From JABDQA01 sp963824415 (GTDB lineage Bacteria > Desulfobacterota > Desulfobulbia > Desulfobulbales > Desulfocapsaceae): a stretch of 64,000 nucleotides of DNA. A program made the position numbers and the translations under genes. The notes under the pieces were generated by a model. The model had not been told where the DNA came from. It searched no databases and saw only the letters and a program-made list of their open reading frames with translations. Positions 59,387 to 64,000 of this stretch are shown here, piece by piece (positions within the stretch are counted from its first letter, which is position 1; each line of letters starts with the position of its first letter). The stretch is taken from contig CAWGPM010000016.1 in NCBI GenBank assembly GCA_963824415.1, positions 36,227 to 100,226 on the forward strand. Direction: 5' to 3'.

Positions 59387-60741
59387 ATGAAGCGCCCCCC
59401 GCGCCCGCCGAGAGCATTCTCGAGGCGGTCGGATCCACCCCCCTCATCCGCCTCCAGCGGATCACCCCCGGGGAATCCGCACCCCGGTGTTCGGCAAGGC
59501 CGAGTCATGAACCCGGGCGGGTCGGTGAAGGACCGGATCGGCCTCGCCATGATCGAGGGGGCGGAGAAGCGGGGCGAGCCTCAAGCCCGGCGGATGGTGG
59601 TCGAGGCCACCACCGGCAACACCGGCATCGGGCTGGCCGTCGCCGCGGCCATCAAGGGGTACCGCTGCATCTTCACGATGCCGGACAAGATCGAGCAGGA
59701 GAAGGTGAGTCTGCAGCGCGCCTTCGGCGCCGAGGTGATGATGATGCCGACGGCGGTTCCGCCGGATCACCCGGAGTACTACGTCAAGAAGGCGCTCATC
59801 ACCGTTGAGGCCACCCCGGGGGCCATCTTCGCCAACCAGCTCTACAACCCGGCGACCCCGAGGCCCACTACGGCACGACGGGCCCGGAGCACGACAGAGC
59901 GACGGGCGGGTCACCCACTTCGTCTGCTCTGCACCGGCGGGACGATCACCGGCATGGCGCGGTTCCTCGAGAAGAACCCCGACGTGCAGGTCGTCGGCGG
60001 AGATCCGGTGGGCTCCATCATCGCCCGAGTACGGGCGAAGAAGGGGCAGGGAAGCCCTACAAGGTGGAGGGCTTCGGCAGGGACAGATCCCCGGCTCGCT
60101 GGACTTCGCCGTGGTGGACGAGTAGGTGATGGCCACCGACGCCGACGCGTTCCAGACGGCCCGCCGGCTGACTAGGGAGGAGGGCATCTTCGTCGGCGGC
60201 TCCGGGGGGCTCAACGTCTGGTGCGCGCTGGAGGTGGCCCGCCGGGTCGACCATCCCGAGGCCCTGGTGGTGACGATCCTCTGCGACACCGGGGAGCGGT
60301 ACCTGTCGAAGCTCTACGACGACGCCTGGATGCACGACAACGAGATGCTCGACGCGGAGCGCCGCGACCGCCGCTTCGAGCGGCGCCCCGAGGGCGTGCC
60401 GCCCATCGTCTCGGTGGGCCCGGCGGCGAGCCTGCGCCAGGCCCTGAACCTCCTCAGCACCTGGGGGGTCTCCCAGCTGCCGGTGCTGGACGGCGACGAC
60501 TGCGTCGGCTCGGTGGGGGACGCCCTCATGGCCCGGGTCCTCGAGGACTCCGCGCTGCTGGACCGGCCGGTGTCGGAGGTCATGGCCGGGCCTGCCGGTG
60601 GTGGACACCAGGATGCCCATGTACCGGCTGGTGACCATGCTCTCCAAGGAGACTCCCGCGGCCCTCATCCGGGAGGGCGGACGACTCGTCGGCATCGTGA
60701 ACCGCTACGACGTCCTGCGGCAGGTGGCCGGGATCGGCTGA
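59387..60741 (+). pseudogene. cystathionine beta-synthase with CBS domains, frame-broken
   Basis: PLP-dependent beta-synthase of transsulfuration. Over several frames: ILEAVGSTPLIRL, MNPGGSVKDRIGLAMIEGA (PLP Lys), VEATTGNTGIGLAVAAAI, THFVCSAGTGGTITG and GGSGGLNVWCALEVA; the C-terminal half carries two CBS (Bateman) domains, ending VGIVNRYDVLRQVAGIG at 60,741. It condenses serine (or O-acetylserine) with homocysteine. Frame changes occur near 59,405, 59,480, 59,860, 59,935, 60,050 and 60,590. A GGAGAG lies before the ATG at 59387. Confidence 0.8.
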
Positions 60742-60745
60742 GCCC

Positions 60746-62206
60746 TCAGCTCGAATCGGACGCGGGCCACGGCCGCACGCCAGCCGGCGAGAGCTGTCGA
60801 TCCTCGTCCTTCATGGCCGGGTTGAAGAGGCCATAGCGGGCCGGTGCGCGAAGGGCATGGCATGGGCCGCCGGCCACGGCCAGGCCGGCGAGGAGGGCCG
60901 CCCGCGGCGGTGGTGTCGAGGAGGGCGGGGCGGTCCACTTCCACTCCAAGGACGTCGGCCTGAAACTGCATGAGGAAATCGTTCGCCGCCGCACCGCCGT
61001 CCGCCCGCAGCAGCGTGAGGGGTTCCCCCGTGTCTGCAGTCATTGCCTCTATGACGTCGCGGGTCTCGAACGCGATCGCTTCCAGTGTGGCACGCACGAT
61101 GTGCGCCCTGCTCACACCGCGGGTGATCCCGAGTATTGCTCCACGCGCATCGGCGTCCCAAAACGGTGCGCCGAGACCGACGAATGCAGGCACGACGTGG
61201 ACACCGAGCGTGGATGGCACGGAGCGAGCCAGACGTTCCGTCTCCCGAGCATTCCGGATGAGCCCCAGACCGTCCCGGAGCCACTGCACGGCTGCCCCAG
61301 CCACGAATATGGAGCCCTCCAGCGCGTAGGCGCTCTCATCCCCCGCACTGGCCGCCGCCGTCGCCACCAGCCGCTTGGATCACCACTTGATCCGATTCGG
61401 TGGGCTCCAACACGAAGCAGCCTGTACCGTAGGTGTTCTTGGCCATGCCGCGCTTGAAGCACGCCTGCCCGAACAGCGCCGCCTGCTGGTCCCCGGCGAT
61501 ACCGGCGATCGGGACACCGTCGGGGACCCCACGACTCCGGCGGTCTCACCGACGCCCCGCAGCTCGGCTTCACCTCGGGCAGGACCGACGCAGGCACTCT
61601 CGAGGATCGAGGAGCTAGTCATCCCGAACGCCTGGCGGTGGATTGAAGAAAAGGGTGCGGATGGTTCGTGGGCTGCGGATCCGTTACCTTGCCACCCCCG
61701 GTAGCAGCGTTCACCAGCCAGGTGTCGATGGTGCCAAAGGCGAGGCCACCGCACTCGGCCTTGAACTGGAGGTGCGTCTCTCGGATCGTGGCTCCACCGG
61801 ACCTTCGTGCCGGAAGTCGGGTCGGACGAGTCCGGTGCGGTCGTGGAGAGGGACTCGTGTCCGTCGCCTTCCGCCGCTCGCAGATGTGCGCGGTATGGCG
61901 ATTCTGCCACACCACCGCCCGCGGTCAACGGGCTGCCGGTGCGTCGGTTCCAGACGACGGCGGTTTCCCGTTGGTTGGTGATACCAATCCCTTGCAACCC
62001 GGGCGGGGCGACGCCGGCTTTCCAGCCTCGGCCATGACCGTCCAGATTTCCACCGCGTCGTGCTCGACCGAGCCCGGCGCGGGTAGTACTGGGTGAACTC
62101 CGAGCTGGCCCGGGCCAGGACCTCCGGCAGGCCCGAAGAGGATGGCGGTGGTGGCGGTGGTGCCCTGATCGAGGGCGAGGATGGCAGCGTCGGCTGGTGC
62201 GGTCAT
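60746..62206 (-). pseudogene. glpK: glycerol kinase, frame-broken
   Basis: FGGY-family sugar kinase that makes glycerol 3-phosphate. The N-terminus from ATG 62206 reads AAILALDQGTTATTAILF; later pieces include GIGITNQRETAVVWNRRTG, a substrate region with YGTGCF-like traces, FVGLGAPFWDADARGAILGITRG and LRADGGAAANDFLMQFQADVLGVEVDRP. The order and signatures fit GlpK. Many frame changes are needed (for example near 62,090, 61,920, 61,560, 61,400 and 60,900). It is convergent with the beta-synthase gene, with a five-base gap. Confidence 0.78.
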
Positions 62207-62217
62207 GGGCCGAGATT

Positions 62218-63271
62218 CTAAAGACCCCGGCTCCGGGGCGCCGGCCGAAGCCGAAATAGAACGCCAGATCAGGGGTGCTCTGCTGGTCCATGAGGTTGTT
62301 CGGTGAGACCCACGTCCACGCAGGCGTGGGGCCGAAGTAGAAGCGCCCCTCGACGTTGACGAGCCAGTGCAGACTCGGGTACGAGCGTATGTTGTCCGCC
62401 AGGGCCGGGTCGCCGACGTTGGTCTCGACGACGAGGCTGACCGCCGCGGGCCGCGCTCGAAGGCGGCGAAGGCGTTACCGCGGGTGCGGGCGTCTCGACG
62501 GAGCGCACCGGACCTGGTCCTGGAGGGTGAGGCCCAGGCCGGCGTACAGGTCCGTCGTGGTACCAGGGGAACGGCGGTGACCACCTGGGCCCCGAGGCCG
62601 AGTCCTCCGCCCTCGAAAGCCCCGGCGGCCGTGGGGAGAGACAGGCGGCCCACGAGGGCGACCGAAGACCGAGCGGGGCCGCAGTAGAGGGCGCGCCAGC
62701 GGGTGTCAGCTCGACGTCCCGAGCCCCGGTGCCCGGCGCCGGTCCAGTCGAAGGTCGATCCGGCGGTCGTCTGCCCCTCGATGCGGAACGCGTCCTTCAG
62801 GAACAGGGGACGGGCCGCGTCCTCGAGATTGAAGAGGTGGTGCCAGGCGTCGATGAAGCCGTCGACCCGCCCGGTGCTGGAGGGGAATCCGGACACCCAC
62901 GTCCAGGGTGGGGGTGGAACACGCGGCGGATGTCGGCGGCCAGCGTCACCGTCTCCGTCGAGGAGGAAGCGCCGCTCCTCGGGCTCCTCGCCAGGGACAT
63001 CCTGCGTCCACGAGAAGGAGTTGGACCACAGAACGGACGCGTCGAGGGCCCACGACGCGCGCGACGGTGAACGGTGGGAGGGCGGGGAGTGTCAGACGAT
63101 CCTGTGCGAGGAGCTGGGCTGGCCGTCCCGGATCTCGAATCAAGACAGGGGCCCCGGGACAGGCCGCGGGGGCGAGGCGTGCCCGGCCGCCGGGGCACCG
63201 GAGTCCCCGGCCGCCAGCAGGACCAGGCACCAGGCCGCTTGTCGCAAAGGGGGCTTCCAACCTGTCGACAC
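62218..63271 (-). pseudogene. DUF3187-like outer-membrane protein, frame-broken
   Basis: A secreted protein read over several frames. N-terminus near 63,271 (GTG): a signal-like stretch QAAWCLVLLAAGDSGAPAAG. Later pieces: LWSNSFSWTQDVPGEE, ERRFLLDG, GFIDAWHHLFNLEDAARP, RSSVALVGRLSLPTAAG, GLGLGAQVVTAVPLVPR, DLYAGLGLTLQDQ and LAFYFGFGRRPGAG. This order fits the DUF3187 family of beta-barrel-like proteins, as I recall it. Function unknown. It lies upstream of glpK on the same strand. Confidence 0.45.
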
Positions 63272-63375
63272 CAGCTGTGAAGGGCCCTTGCTCACCGGGC
63301 GCCGGGATCCATCAACCATCCTACTCCCTATCAGGGCTACGCTTCGTCAGGCTCCCGGGAAAGGCAAGAGATGGG

Positions 63376-64000
63376 ATGATCTTCTGGAGGGACTCGATCG
63401 GCCAGGACAATCTCGACGTGCTGGCGGCCTTCGTGGCGGTGGCCGAGGAGCGCAGCTTCACCAAGGCGGCGGTGCGGCTCGGCGTGTCGACGTCGGCTCT
63501 CAGCCACGCCATGCGGGGTCTCGAGGAGCGTCTCGGTGTTCACCTCCCTGGCCCGGACCACGCGAAGCGTGCCTGCCACCGAGGCTGGAGACCAGCTCCT
63601 CGCGCAGGTGGGCCCTGCCTCGGCGACATTCGCACGGCGCTGCACGGCGCTCGGCCGCCTGCGAGAGAGGCCGGCGGGGCGGGTGCGCGTGGTCATGCCC
63701 AGGCTGGCCGCGTCGATGGTCCTCGTGCGGAAGCTGGCCCGGTTCAGCCGCGACTACCCGGACGTGGTCCTCGACATCACCACGGAGAGCCGCCCCGTGG
63801 ACATCGTGGCCGAGCGCTTCGACGCCGGGATCGAGCTCGGGGAGTTCATCCAGCGCGACATGATCGCGGTCCGGGTGTTGGCTGACCAGCGCGCGGCGAT
63901 CGTCGTGGGCCAAAAGGTCTACCTCAAGAAGCACCCGAAACCCCGAAACCCCCAGGATCTCCTGAAGCACCGCTGCATCGGCTGCCGCCACGGAGACGCC
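63376..64000 (+). pseudogene. LysR family regulator, frame-broken and cut by the right edge
   Basis: The N-terminal winged helix is clear: LDVLAAFVAVAEERSFTKAAVRLGVSTSALSHAMRGLEERLGVHL, with the next part in other frames (TRSVPATEAGDQLL, GRVRVVMPRLAASMVLVRKLARF). The ligand-binding domain runs on as VVLDITTESRPVDIVAERFDAGIELGEFIQRDMIAV up to the window end. The first frame change is near 63,545. The target is unknown; LysR regulators usually govern a divergent gene, here possibly the DUF3187-like/glpK pair. Confidence 0.75.

Noticed and set aside
59380..63900. Many long frames on both strands in the GC-rich part
   Set aside because: High GC makes stops rare; only frames that together rebuild known families were kept.
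57168..64000. Genomic island acquired by transfer
   Set aside because: No integrase, tRNA or attachment repeat, and all genes are frame-broken, so a misjoin is simpler.
1..64000. CRISPR arrays, tRNA or rRNA genes
   Set aside because: No regular short repeats with spacers and no cloverleaf or ribosomal sequence was recognised on reading; a tRNAscan run would settle it.

Overview
The window has two unrelated parts. From 1 to about 57,150 it is a moderate-GC chromosome segment, mostly intact, gene-dense and on both strands. Its gene set points to a Gram-negative, probably deltaproteobacterial (Desulfobacterota-like) organism: TrkAH, SulP, an archaeal/MBH-style split Mrp antiporter, PntAB, sigma54-type regulation, a Lon protease with a receiver domain, and SpoIIE- and cyclase-type signalling. 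This assignment is inference from gene content only. From about 57,170 to the end the DNA is very GC-rich, and every gene (ABC ATPase, Dus, cystathionine beta-synthase, glycerol kinase, a DUF3187-like protein, a LysR regulator) is broken by several frame changes. The switch falls inside a cytidylate-kinase-like gene, so an assembly chimera joining a second, error-rich sequence is the simplest reading.

Layout. 1-1.9 kb: two ABC-2 permeases. 1.9-8.4 kb: accessory stretch with two families of structured repeats around a secreted protein, NnrU, pirin, a cupin and a methyltransferase. 8.4-20.1 kb: SpoIIE phosphatase, phospholipase D/cardiolipin-synthase lipoprotein, YceI with a cytochrome b561/ferric-reductase-like protein, a KefBC-like antiporter with a KefG-like partner, a radical SAM protein, an esterase, a HAD phosphatase and class II aldolase. 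20.3-23.3 kb: ArsR regulator, ArsP-like permease and MFS exporter. 23.4-27.4 kb: periplasmic binding protein and a membrane class III cyclase with its own promoter and terminator. 27.5-31.6 kb: pntAB and zntB. 32-36.5 kb: O-methyltransferase, a small repeat protein, trkH-trkA.

The most interesting part is 36.6-48 kb. It holds SulP, a UspA protein with a small membrane protein, a Lon protease with a receiver domain inserted next to Walker A, an SLC13/TrkA-C transporter, and a histidine kinase with an NtrC-family regulator. Three copies of a TTGCA-N3-TGCAA palindrome occur in the whole window. All three lie here, each 95-106 bp upstream of a sigma54-type -24/-12 element (two strong, one weak), facing uspA, the SLC13 gene and the kinase/regulator genes. 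I infer a local sigma54 regulon run by this two-component system, whose receiver closely resembles the one inside Lon. Thus transcription and proteolysis may share one phosphorelay. 48.5-56.7 kb is an Mrp operon (E, F, G, DUF4040, B, C, D, D, two small proteins, D), whose last gene and the neighbouring cNMP-binding gene are frameshifted.

No tRNA, rRNA, CRISPR array or intact transposase was recognised.
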